Source: Amycolatopsis orientalis DSM 43388 (GTDB taxonomy: Bacteria > Actinomycetota > Actinomycetes > Mycobacteriales > Pseudonocardiaceae). Taken from it: a stretch of 64,000 nt of DNA. A program made the translations under genes and the position numbers. Below the pieces are notes generated by a model. That model searched no databases, was not told the DNA's origin, and saw nothing but the letters and a program-made list of their open reading frames with translations. The DNA is taken from NCBI RefSeq assembly GCF_000411975.1, contig NZ_ASXG01000148.1, positions 1-64,000 of the forward strand, read 5' to 3'. Positions within the stretch are counted from its first letter, which is position 1, and each line of letters opens with the position of its first letter. This document shows positions 57,416 through 64,000 of this stretch, piece by piece.

Positions 57416-59076
57416 CGGATGCCTCCCGCCGTGGCCGGATCGCGTTGCCAGACCAGCTGTCCGCCGATCACCGTGGCGTCGACGGTCAGGTCCCGGATCC
57501 GGCTCGGGTCCACAGTGGTCGGATCCTCGGACAGCACGATCAGGTCCGCGAGCTTGCCGACCTCGAGGCTGCCCTTGCTCGCTTCCTCGCCGGCCAGATA
57601 TGCCGCGTCGATCGTGTATCCGCGCAGGGCGGCTTCGACGTCGATCGCCTGCTCCGGGCCGAGGAGCCGGCCGCTGCTGGTTTGCCGGGCGACCGCGCAC
57701 CAGATGCCCTCCAGCGGCGGCACCGGCGTGACCGGGGTGTCGGAATGCAGTCCGAAGTGGATGCCGCGGGAGCGGGCCGACGCGAGCGGGCTGATCCGGC
57801 GGGCCCGTTCCGGGCCGAGGAAAACGTCCCGGTGCCGGTCGCCCCAGTAGTAGACGTGCTTGATGAAGAACGACGCGGCGATGCCGTTTTCGGCCATCCG
57901 GTCGAGCTGGTCCTCGCGGGCGGTCTGGCAGTGTTCGATGCGGTGCCGCCGGCCGGTGCCCTCGGGCGCGCCGAGCCGGGCGTAGCCGTCGATGATCGCG
58001 TCGATCGCGGCGTCGCCGTTGCCGTGCACCGCGACCTGCCAGCCGGCGGCGTCGAGCGCGGCGATGCGGCGGGACAGGTCGTCCGGTTCGAGCAGCATCA
58101 TGCCGTGTTCGCCCGGATCGCAGGTGTAGCCCTCGGCCAGGCAGCCGGTGCGGCCCTGGATCGAGCCGTCCGCGACGATCTTGACGCCGTTCATGGTGAA
58201 GCCGTCCGGATCCGACGGATCTGGCGGTTCCGGCGTGCCCTCCGCGAGCCCGGGCACGAGGGTGTGGAAGAGATAGCCGTGGACGCGGGTGCGCAGCTTT
58301 CCGGCGCGGGTCAGCATCCGGTACGCGGCGAGTTCCTGTTCGCCGCCGATCAGGCCGATTCCGGTGTCGTGCACCGAAGTGACGCCGTTGCGCAGGTACT
58401 CGGCGTCGGCCAGCTGGAGGGCGTGGGCCAGTTCGTCCGGGCCTTGCGCGGGCATCGCGGAGTTGACCAGGAACGCCGCCGTCTCGATGAGCAGGCCGGT
58501 CGGTTCGCCGCGTTCGTCGCGGGCGATGACGCCGCCGGGGGGATCGGGCGTGGCCGCGGTGATGCCGACGGCTCGCAACGCGGCGGAGTTCGCCACGGAG
58601 AAGTGGCCGGTCACGTGCGTGAGCAGGACCGGGTTGCCCGGGGAGGCCGGATCGAGGTCGTGCCGGGTCGGGTGCCGGTTGTCGGCGAGGAGCGTGTCGT
58701 CGTAGCGGAAACCCTTGATCCATTCGCCGGGCCCGAAATCGCGCGCCGCCTGCCGGACCCGGTCGGCGATGTCGCTGATCCGGTCGTTGGGCGGGCTGCC
58801 GGCGTCGACCGGGGCGGCCAGCGCCATGCCGAAGAACGACGGATGGTTGTGCGATTCCACGAATCCCGGGACGACGGCGCGCCCGGCCAGATCGAGCACC
58901 GTCGTGTCCGGACCGGCGAGGGCGGCGATCGCGCGGTCGTCGCCGACCTCGGCGATCCGTCCGTCGCGGGCGGCGAGCGCGGACGCCCGGGTCCCGCCTC
59001 GGTCCAGGGTCAGCACCGTGCCCCCGAGCACCACCAGGTCGGGAGCCGGGCGAGCGGATGCGACGGGTTCGCCCAC
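57412..59076 (-). CDS. YtcJ-type metal-dependent amidohydrolase
   Basis: A 554-aa amidohydrolase-3 family enzyme. The metal-binding HxH is VESHNHPSFFG, a later His is in QVAVHGNGDAAIDAII, and HRIEHCQTAREDQL follows. HSDTPVTPVPPLEGI supplies the final Asp. The C-terminal DLIVLSEDP block closes the composite domain. Such enzymes hydrolyse N-acyl or formyl amides. The GTG at 59076 has AAGGAGG upstream. It is first in a coupled unit with DUF3311 and the SSS symporter. An N-acyl taurine or related amide would suit the locus but is a guess. Confidence 0.87.
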   Translation of the reverse strand: MGEPVASARPAPDLVVLGGTVLTLDRGGTRASALAARDGRIAEVGDDRAIAALAGPDTTVLDLAGRAVVPGFVESHNHPSFFGMALAAPVDAGSPPNDRISDIADRVRQAARDFGPGEWIKGFRYDDTLLADNRHPTRHDLDPASPGNPVLLTHVTGHFSVANSAALRAVGITAATPDPPGGVIARDERGEPTGLLIETAAFLVNSAMPAQGPDELAHALQLADAEYLRNGVTSVHDTGIGLIGGEQELAAYRMLTRAGKLRTRVHGYLFHTLVPGLAEGTPEPPDPSDPDGFTMNGVKIVADGSIQGRTGCLAEGYTCDPGEHGMMLLEPDDLSRRIAALDAAGWQVAVHGNGDAAIDAIIDGYARLGAPEGTGRRHRIEHCQTAREDQLDRMAENGIAASFFIKHVYYWGDRHRDVFLGPERARRISPLASARSRGIHFGLHSDTPVTPVPPLEGIWCAVARQTSSGRLLGPEQAIDVEAALRGYTIDAAYLAGEEASKGSLEVGKLADLIVLSEDPTTVDPSRIRDLTVDATVIGGQLVWQRDPATAGGIR

Positions 59077-59143
59077 GATGGGACCTCCTTGTCCACGTGT
59101 CCTGCCCCCACGACAGTGCCGGGGGAGCTGGCCCGCGAACAGG

Positions 59144-59174
59144 TCCAGAAAGCGACGCGCGCGTGGCGCCAGAA
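59144..59174 (-). promoter_or_regulatory. Possible TauR-like boxes upstream of the amidohydrolase
   Basis: On the minus strand TTCTGGCGCC starts at 59174 and TTTCTGGACCTG at 59152; the TCTGG cores are 23 bp apart, one less than in the other promoters. The pair is 68-98 bases before the gene. Confidence 0.4.
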
Positions 59175-59185
59175 GCGGCCGCCCG

Positions 59186-60085
59186 CTAGACGATGTCGAG
59201 CAGCGATACCTCGCCTTCGCTGCCCACGATGCCGAGCGGTTTGCTGGTCGCGTCGTCGACGATCTGCGCCAGGTGCTCGGCGATGTCCTCCGGGGTGGTG
59301 TCCGGGTTGGCGTAGCCCTCGTTCATGGTGAGCGCGATGCGCTGCATGAGCCCGCCTTGGGTCAGGAAGGTTTCGCCGGTCACCGCGCAGGCTTCGTGGG
59401 CGAAATAGGCGACCAGCTGCGACGCCATCGACGGCGTCATCTTCTCCTTGAGCGTTTCCTTGAGCGAGTCCGGGATGTCGGCTTCCTCGGCCAAGCGGGT
59501 GTAGGCCGTCGGCGCGATCGCGTTCACGCGGATGCCCGCCGCCTTGCCTTCCAGGGCGAGGCACCGGGTGAACCCGAAGACCGCGGCCTTGGAGGTGACG
59601 TAGGGAGTCTGGCCCTCCCAGCCGACGATGGTCGGCGACGAGGTGTTGACGATGCGGCCGGCCCCGCTGGCGGCCAGGTGCGGCCACGCGGCGGCGGCGA
59701 TCGCGGCGGTGCCGAAGAAGTTGACCTCCATCTGGCGCCGGATCTGGTCGACGGCGCCGGGCGAGCCGATCGGGGCGGGCACGTTGATGCCGGCGTTGTT
59801 CACGACGATGTCGAGCTTCCCGAACGCGTCGATCGCAGCCTGCACGACGGCTTCGGCGTCGGCGGCGACGTCGTCGTGGTTCGCCGCGGCGGTTCCGCCC
59901 GCTGCCTTGATCTCGGCGACCACTTCGTCGGCCGGGCGCGGGCTGGCGCCGGAGCCGGTCGGGTCGCCGCCGAGGTCGTTGACGAGCACCGAAGCGCCGC
60001 GCGCGGCCAGCAGCAGGGCGTGCGAACGGCCCAGGCCGCGTCCGCCGCCGGTCACCAGGGCCACTTTGCCGTCGAAACGCAGCAT
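59186..60085 (-). CDS. SDR family oxidoreductase (3-oxoacyl/multifunctional-like)
   Basis: A 299-aa classical SDR. The cofactor loop is LVTGGGRGLGRSHALLLAAR, NNAG is present in IVVNNAGINVPAP, the catalytic Ser lies in IVNTSSPTI, and YVTSK is the YxxxK motif. The C-terminal extension (GGLMQRIALTMNEGYANPDT) resembles SDRs related to the peroxisomal multifunctional type-2 dehydrogenase. It likely oxidises a hydroxyacyl-CoA or alcohol. The ATG at 60085 has GAGGAG upstream. It has its own promoter at 60143-60175; role in taurine metabolism not evident. Confidence 0.87.
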   Translation of the reverse strand: MLRFDGKVALVTGGGRGLGRSHALLLAARGASVLVNDLGGDPTGSGASPRPADEVVAEIKAAGGTAAANHDDVAADAEAVVQAAIDAFGKLDIVVNNAGINVPAPIGSPGAVDQIRRQMEVNFFGTAAIAAAAWPHLAASGAGRIVNTSSPTIVGWEGQTPYVTSKAAVFGFTRCLALEGKAAGIRVNAIAPTAYTRLAEEADIPDSLKETLKEKMTPSMASQLVAYFAHEACAVTGETFLTQGGLMQRIALTMNEGYANPDTTPEDIAEHLAQIVDDATSKPLGIVGSEGEVSLLDIV

Positions 60086-60142
60086 CTCGGGTCGCTCCTC
60101 GTCGTGGTCGGGGCCTGGCTGCCGACGGCCTCCAGTGCGTCG

Positions 60143-60175
60143 CACAATATGTTATATATTTTGGGTGGTTGTCAA
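60143..60175 (-). promoter_or_regulatory. Promoter of the SDR gene
   Basis: On the minus strand TTGACA (60175 to 60170) is followed by an AT-rich block, AAAATATATAACATATTG, covering the -10 area. This is a sharp AT peak in an otherwise GC-rich region, about 60 bases before the SDR start. Near-palindromic ATAT runs could also hold an operator. Confidence 0.55.
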
Positions 60176-60215
60176 GGCCCGAGGCGCGGCGGGCGTTCCC
60201 GTCCGCCGGGCGGGT

Positions 60216-61679
60216 TCAGGCGTCCAGCAGCTCCCGGCAGAGGTCGCCGAGCAGCCGGATCCCCGGGTCGATCGCGGACTGCGGGGTGGCGGAGAAGCCG
60301 ATGCGGAAGTGGTTGCGCGGCGGGTCGTCGCCGAGGAAGAAGATGTCGCCGGGTTCGACGAGGATGCCCAGTTCCTCCGCGCGCCGCACGAGGACCCGGC
60401 AGTCCAGTTCGGACGGCCCGGTCATCCACAGGCTGACGCCGCCGGGCGGATACGGGCCCTGCGGCCACGGCAGGTATTCGGCGACCGCGGCGGTGGTGGC
60501 GGTCCACTTGCGCATCAGTTTCGTGCGGTAGCGGCGCAGCGACCGGTGGTACTCGCCGCTTTCGATGAGCAGCGCCAGTGCCCGCTGCAGCTGGCCGGGC
60601 GGGTGGCGCAGGACGTAGCGGCGCGCCTCGCGCAGCGCGCGCACCAGTTCGCGCGGCCCGACCAGGTAGCCGAGGCGCAGGCCGGGCGAGAGGAATTTGG
60701 AGAAGGTGCCGAGGTAGACCGCGTCGCCGGTGTTGTCGAGCGCCTTCAACGCCGGGGTCGGGCTGCCCTGGTAGCGGAATTCGCTGTCGTAGTCGTCTTC
60801 GACCAGCACGGTGCCGGACGCCGCGGCCTGCGAGAGAAGCTGGCGGCGCCGGCCGATGCCGAGGGTCGCGTTGGTCGGGTGCTGGTGGCTCGGGGTGAGG
60901 TACAGGAGATCGATCCCGTCGAGCGATTCGGGCGGCTGCAGGCCGCGGGAGTCGACGTCGAGGCCGGTCACGCGGGCGCCGGTGCGGAGGAAGATGTGCC
61001 GCGCGTCGAGGTAGCCGGGGTTTTCGATGGCCACGACCTGGTCCGGGCCGAGCAGCACGCGGCCGAGCAGGTCGAGGCCCTGCTGCGAGCCGACGGTGAT
61101 CAGCACTTCTTCCGGGTCCGCCTCGATGCCGCGGGTGGTCAGCAGCTGCCGGCAGACCATCTCGACCAGCATCGGATCGTCGGAACCGACGCTGTCCTGC
61201 AGGCTGTGGAAGACGTGCGGGCGGTAGAGCGCGTCGCGCAGGCAGCGGGTCCAGGACCGGGCCGGGAACGCGGTGATGTCGACCTGCCCGGCCAGGAACG
61301 GATACGGGTAGCTCGCCCAGTCGGTGCGTTTTTCGATGTGGGCGACGCCGGCGTCCGGGAACCGGCGCACCCGGCTCGCCCAGTCGATCCGCGATTCGGT
61401 GTCCCGGGCCTCCACCGCGCAGTGCGGGCGCATCTCGGCGTTGACGAACAATCCGCTGCGCTCGCGGCTTTCCACGTAGCCCTCGGCGACCAGCTCCTGG
61501 TAGGCGAGGTTGATCGTGTTCCGGGAAACGCCCAGTTCGACGGCCAGTTCCCGCGAGCTGGGCAGCCGGCGGGCCGGGTCGAACGTGCCGATGGCGATCC
61601 CGTGCTCGATCGCCCGCCGGACCTGGCGGTACAGCGGTTCGTCCGACGAGCGGTCGATCTCGATCAACGTGCGGGGCAA
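60216..61679 (-). CDS. tauR: MocR-type GntR/aminotransferase regulator, TauR candidate
   Basis: A 487-aa fusion. Residues 1-75 are a GntR winged helix (LPSSRELAVELGVSRNTINL, then AYQELVAEGYVES). The rest is a class I aminotransferase domain with PLP-binding Lys328 in GTFSKFLSPGLRLGYLV, plus VEDDYDSEFRYQG and NPGYLDARH. MocR proteins bind PLP and an amino-group ligand; TauR of Rhodobacter is the known member that activates tpa and xsc in response to taurine. The setting beside ald and the shared CTGG direct repeats support this role. TTG start with GGGAGAG upstream. Confidence 0.8.
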   Translation of the reverse strand: MPRTLIEIDRSSDEPLYRQVRRAIEHGIAIGTFDPARRLPSSRELAVELGVSRNTINLAYQELVAEGYVESRERSGLFVNAEMRPHCAVEARDTESRIDWASRVRRFPDAGVAHIEKRTDWASYPYPFLAGQVDITAFPARSWTRCLRDALYRPHVFHSLQDSVGSDDPMLVEMVCRQLLTTRGIEADPEEVLITVGSQQGLDLLGRVLLGPDQVVAIENPGYLDARHIFLRTGARVTGLDVDSRGLQPPESLDGIDLLYLTPSHQHPTNATLGIGRRRQLLSQAAASGTVLVEDDYDSEFRYQGSPTPALKALDNTGDAVYLGTFSKFLSPGLRLGYLVGPRELVRALREARRYVLRHPPGQLQRALALLIESGEYHRSLRRYRTKLMRKWTATTAAVAEYLPWPQGPYPPGGVSLWMTGPSELDCRVLVRRAEELGILVEPGDIFFLGDDPPRNHFRIGFSATPQSAIDPGIRLLGDLCRELLDA

Positions 61680-61773
61680 GTGCGCTCTCCCAAGTCGGCC
61701 GACGTGCAGCGGGGTGGGCTGAAACGTAACTCGCGGCGTCCGGTTTTCCCACCCCGCGCCACGCCGACGAGGC

Positions 61774-62889
61774 TCAGGCCAGCGCGTCGGCGACGTCGGT
61801 GAAGGCCAGGCCGTGCGCCCGGGCGACCGGCTCGTAGGTCAGCGCCCCGGCCACCGTGTTCACGCCGCCGCGAAGCTCGGGCGTGTCCTGCACCGCGGTG
61901 CGGAGGCCCTTGTTCGCGATCTCCAGCGCGTAGGGAAGCGTTACGTTGGTGAGCGCGTGCGTGGAGGTGTGCGGGACCGCGCCCGGCATGTTGGCCACGC
62001 AGTAGAACACCGACTCGTGCACGCGGAAGGTCGGCTCGGCGTGGGTCGTCGGCCTCGAGTCCTCGAAGCAGCCGCCCTGGTCGATCGAGATGTCCACCAG
62101 CACGCTGCCCGGCTTCATCCGCGAAACCGTCTCGTTGGAGACCAGGCTCGGGGCCTTCGCGCCCGGGACGAGCACCGCGCCGATCACCAGATCGGCCTCC
62201 AGCACCGCCTGCTCGATCGCGTACGCGTTCGCCGCGGCGGTGCGGATCCGGCCCTGGTACATCCGGTCGGCGGCGCGCAGCTTGTCCACGTTCTTGTCGA
62301 ACAGCACGACGTCGCCCCAGGTCCCGGCCGCGACGGCGACCGCGTTCATCCCGGCGACGCCCGCGCCCAGCACGACCACGCGGGCCGGCGGCACCCCGGA
62401 GACGCCGCCGATCAGCACCCCGCGCCCGCCGTTGACGCGCATCAGCGTCTGCGCGCCGACCTGCGGGGCCAGCCGTCCGGCCACCTCGCTCATCGGGAAC
62501 AGCAGCGGAAGGGAGCCGTTCGGCAGCTGGACCGTTTCGTAGGCCACCGACGTGGTGCCCGCGTCGAGCAGGGCCTTCGTGCAGGGCTCGCTCGCGGCGA
62601 GGTGCAGGTAGGTGAACAGCAGCTGGTCCGAACGCAGCCGGTGGTACTCCTCGGCGATCGGCTCCTTGACCTTCAGCACCATTTCCGCGGTGCCCCACAC
62701 GTCGTCCGCGTGGTCGAGCAGCTTCGCGCCGGCGGCCGCGTAGTCCTCGTCGCGGATGGACGAGCCCTCGCCCGCGCCGCGTTCCACGAAGACCTCGTGG
62801 CCGGCCGAGGTGAACTCGTGCACTCCGGCCGGCGTCGCCGCCACCCGGTATTCGTGGTTCTTGACCTCGCGTGGCACGCCGATCTTCAT
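61774..62889 (-). CDS. ald: Alanine dehydrogenase
   Basis: A 371-aa protein, the standard Ald length. The N-terminus MKIGVPREVKNHEYRVAATP, substrate residues in LKVKEPIAEEY and LFTYLHLAA, the NAD loop VVVLGAGVAGMNAVAVAAG and VANMPGAVPHTSTHALTN are diagnostic. It oxidises alanine to pyruvate, ammonium and NADH. In this locus it regenerates pyruvate used by Tpa and releases the taurine nitrogen. ATG at 62889. It is divergent from pta across a region with two overlapping CTGG box pairs. Confidence 0.95.
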   Translation of the reverse strand: MKIGVPREVKNHEYRVAATPAGVHEFTSAGHEVFVERGAGEGSSIRDEDYAAAGAKLLDHADDVWGTAEMVLKVKEPIAEEYHRLRSDQLLFTYLHLAASEPCTKALLDAGTTSVAYETVQLPNGSLPLLFPMSEVAGRLAPQVGAQTLMRVNGGRGVLIGGVSGVPPARVVVLGAGVAGMNAVAVAAGTWGDVVLFDKNVDKLRAADRMYQGRIRTAAANAYAIEQAVLEADLVIGAVLVPGAKAPSLVSNETVSRMKPGSVLVDISIDQGGCFEDSRPTTHAEPTFRVHESVFYCVANMPGAVPHTSTHALTNVTLPYALEIANKGLRTAVQDTPELRGGVNTVAGALTYEPVARAHGLAFTDVADALA

Positions 62890-62954
62890 CGCCTGCTCCC
62901 ATCTGCCGTGTGTGGTGCGACCGAGAGTGCGCGAGGACTGGCCACCGCGAAAGT

Positions 62955-63024
62955 GCCAGAAACCGCTCGGTCGACGGGTCCAGGCGCGGGCGCTTCTGGA
63001 CCCGTCAACGGGCACTGTTCTGGC
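62955..63024. promoter_or_regulatory. Divergent TauR-like boxes between ald and pta
   Basis: Toward pta (plus strand): TTCTGGACCC at 62994 and TTCTGGCTCT at 63018, 24 bp apart. Toward ald (minus strand): CTGGACCC from 62983 and CTGGCACT from 62959, also 24 bp apart. The two distal CTGGAC boxes face each other and make an 11-bp inverted repeat, GACGGGTCCAG (62973-62983) and CTGGACCCGTC (62996-63006). Confidence 0.7.
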
Positions 63025-63093
63025 TCTGTCCCTTGGGGCCAGGGGTCGGGATCCTGCTCGGGGAGCACTGCCGTCCGCGAGGGAGTTTGCGAG

Positions 63094-64000
63094 ATGACCA
63101 TGGCCCCTCTGGCCGAGACCTGGCGGGACCGCGTCGGCGATGCCCGCCCGCGGATCGCGCTCGCCGACGGCGCCGATCCGCGCGCCGTCACCGCGGCGGC
63201 GCACCTGGTCGACCGGGGCGAGATCTCGCCGGTGCTGGTAGGTCCGGCCGCGAAGATCGCCGCTGCGGCGGCAGAGCTGGGGCTTCCGGTGCCGCCGTTG
63301 CTGGACACTTCCGCGTTGGCTGCCGACGAGGCTGTCCTCGCGCGGCTGGCGACGGCGTTCCCGGACCGGGCGGAGGCAGTCCGGGCCGACCCGGTCGCCC
63401 TCTCCGCGGCGCTTCTCGCGCTGGGCCGGGTGGATGCGTGCCTGGCGGGGGCGACGCGGCCGACGTCCGATGTGCTGCGGGCCGGCCTGCGGATCGTCGG
63501 GCTTGCTCCGGGGGTGCGGACCCTGAGCAGTTGTTTCCTGATGTTGTTGCGGGACGGCCGATCGCTCACGTTCGCCGACTGCGCGGTGGTCCCCGAGCCG
63601 GATGCGGACGCGCTGGCCGACATCGCGGTCGGTGCGGCGGCGACGCATCGCGCGCTGACCGGAACTGAGCCGGTGGTGGCGATGCTTTCCTTCAGCACGC
63701 AAGGCAGTGCCAAGCATTCCGCGGTGGACAAGGTTCGCGCGGCCACTTCGCTGGTGCGGGAACGGCTGCCGGGCGTGGCGGTGGACGGCGAACTGCAATT
63801 CGACGCCGCGGTCGTGGACGCGGTCGGGGTGGCCAAGGCGCCGCGGTCGACGGTGGCGGGGCGGGCGAATGTGCTGGTGTTCCCCAACCTGGACGCGGGG
63901 AACATCGCGTACAAGATCGCTGAACGGCTCGGCGGGGCGACCGCGCTCGGGCCGATCCTGCAGGGCGTCGCGGCGCCGCTGCACGACCTGTCGCGCGGCT
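63094..64000 (+). CDS. pta: Phosphate acetyltransferase (cut by window edge)
   Basis: Open from ATG 63094, with GGGAG eight bases upstream, to the right edge, 302 codons. Diagnostic Pta blocks are RPRIALADGADPRAVTAAAH, CLAGATRPTSDVLRAGLRI, MLSFSTQGSAKHSAVDKV, GELQFDAAVV and NVLVFPNLDAGNIAYKIAER. It resembles the short, single-domain Pta (about 330 aa), so only the last 25-30 residues should be missing. It converts the acetyl phosphate made by Xsc to acetyl-CoA. Divergent from ald, with shared CTGG boxes. Confidence 0.95.
   Translation, partial: MTMAPLAETWRDRVGDARPRIALADGADPRAVTAAAHLVDRGEISPVLVGPAAKIAAAAAELGLPVPPLLDTSALAADEAVLARLATAFPDRAEAVRADPVALSAALLALGRVDACLAGATRPTSDVLRAGLRIVGLAPGVRTLSSCFLMLLRDGRSLTFADCAVVPEPDADALADIAVGAAATHRALTGTEPVVAMLSFSTQGSAKHSAVDKVRAATSLVRERLPGVAVDGELQFDAAVVDAVGVAKAPRSTVAGRANVLVFPNLDAGNIAYKIAERLGGATALGPILQGVAAPLHDLSRG

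Overview
High-GC actinomycete chromosome, most like Pseudonocardiales/Amycolatopsis. This is inferred from strong GC bias, WhiB and Scr1-like regulators, MMPL/YhgE export genes, an actinomycete-type integrative element, and many GTG/TTG starts and ATGA/GTGA overlaps. The order is an ordinary catabolic chromosome, then a 16.8 kb integrated element at a tRNA-Leu gene, then a taurine (sulfonate) dissimilation locus.

1-12.6 kb: the tail of an MFS permease. A leftward group follows: SDR, zinc-ribbon protein, MHS-type permease, Tat-exported metallo-beta-lactamase-fold hydrolase, LysR regulator. Divergent from lysR is a tightly coupled rightward operon: cyclase/formamidase-like enzyme, ThDP-dependent lyase, thiolase-like protein with a DUF35 partner, acyl-CoA ligase. 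Next come two wrecked genes resembling beta-ketoadipate enzymes: a muconolactone isomerase with two internal stops, and a frameshifted carboxymuconolactone-decarboxylase-family gene.

12.6-27 kb: a leftward four-gene aromatic meta-cleavage operon (extradiol dioxygenase, FAH-type hydrolase, CoA ligase, FAD monooxygenase) faces a TetR gene across clear operators. Then two decayed secreted-protein genes, and a TetR/MMPL/YhgE/amidohydrolase export unit with a 34-bp palindromic operator. The MMPL protein carries a C-terminal ABC-like ATPase domain.

27-45.1 kb: transposase debris and the 3' end of a dead serine recombinase lead into an 11-bp att repeat (28281). The same repeat occurs in the 3' end of tRNA-Leu(GAG) at 45048. 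The element between them carries a leftward cargo cassette next to the left end, a lower-GC pair (PIN-like nuclease and a C-tail-anchored protein of unknown family), Scr1-like and Nudix/HTH regulators, and a compact transfer module (Xis-like, WhiB-like, two membrane proteins, FtsK/TraB translocase, a small protein, serine integrase). The dead recombinase is best read as an older element of the same family in tandem. Both recombinase genes end in a hairpin just before the att core that could terminate tRNA transcription.

45.1-64 kb: taurine catabolism. Two TauE/SafE exporters, an APC permease, taurine:pyruvate aminotransferase (tpa), sulfoacetaldehyde acetyltransferase (xsc), a divergent IclR gene with cobS/cobT-like genes, an SSS symporter with a DUF3311 partner, a YtcJ-type amidohydrolase, an SDR, a MocR-type regulator (TauR candidate), alanine dehydrogenase (ald) and phosphate acetyltransferase (pta, cut by the window edge). 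Tpa moves the amino group of taurine to pyruvate, Ald regenerates pyruvate, Xsc makes sulfite and acetyl phosphate, Pta makes acetyl-CoA, and TauE-type proteins export sulfite. Paired CTGG boxes one 24-bp step apart precede tpa, the APC permease, ald and pta, and look like a shared regulon signature.
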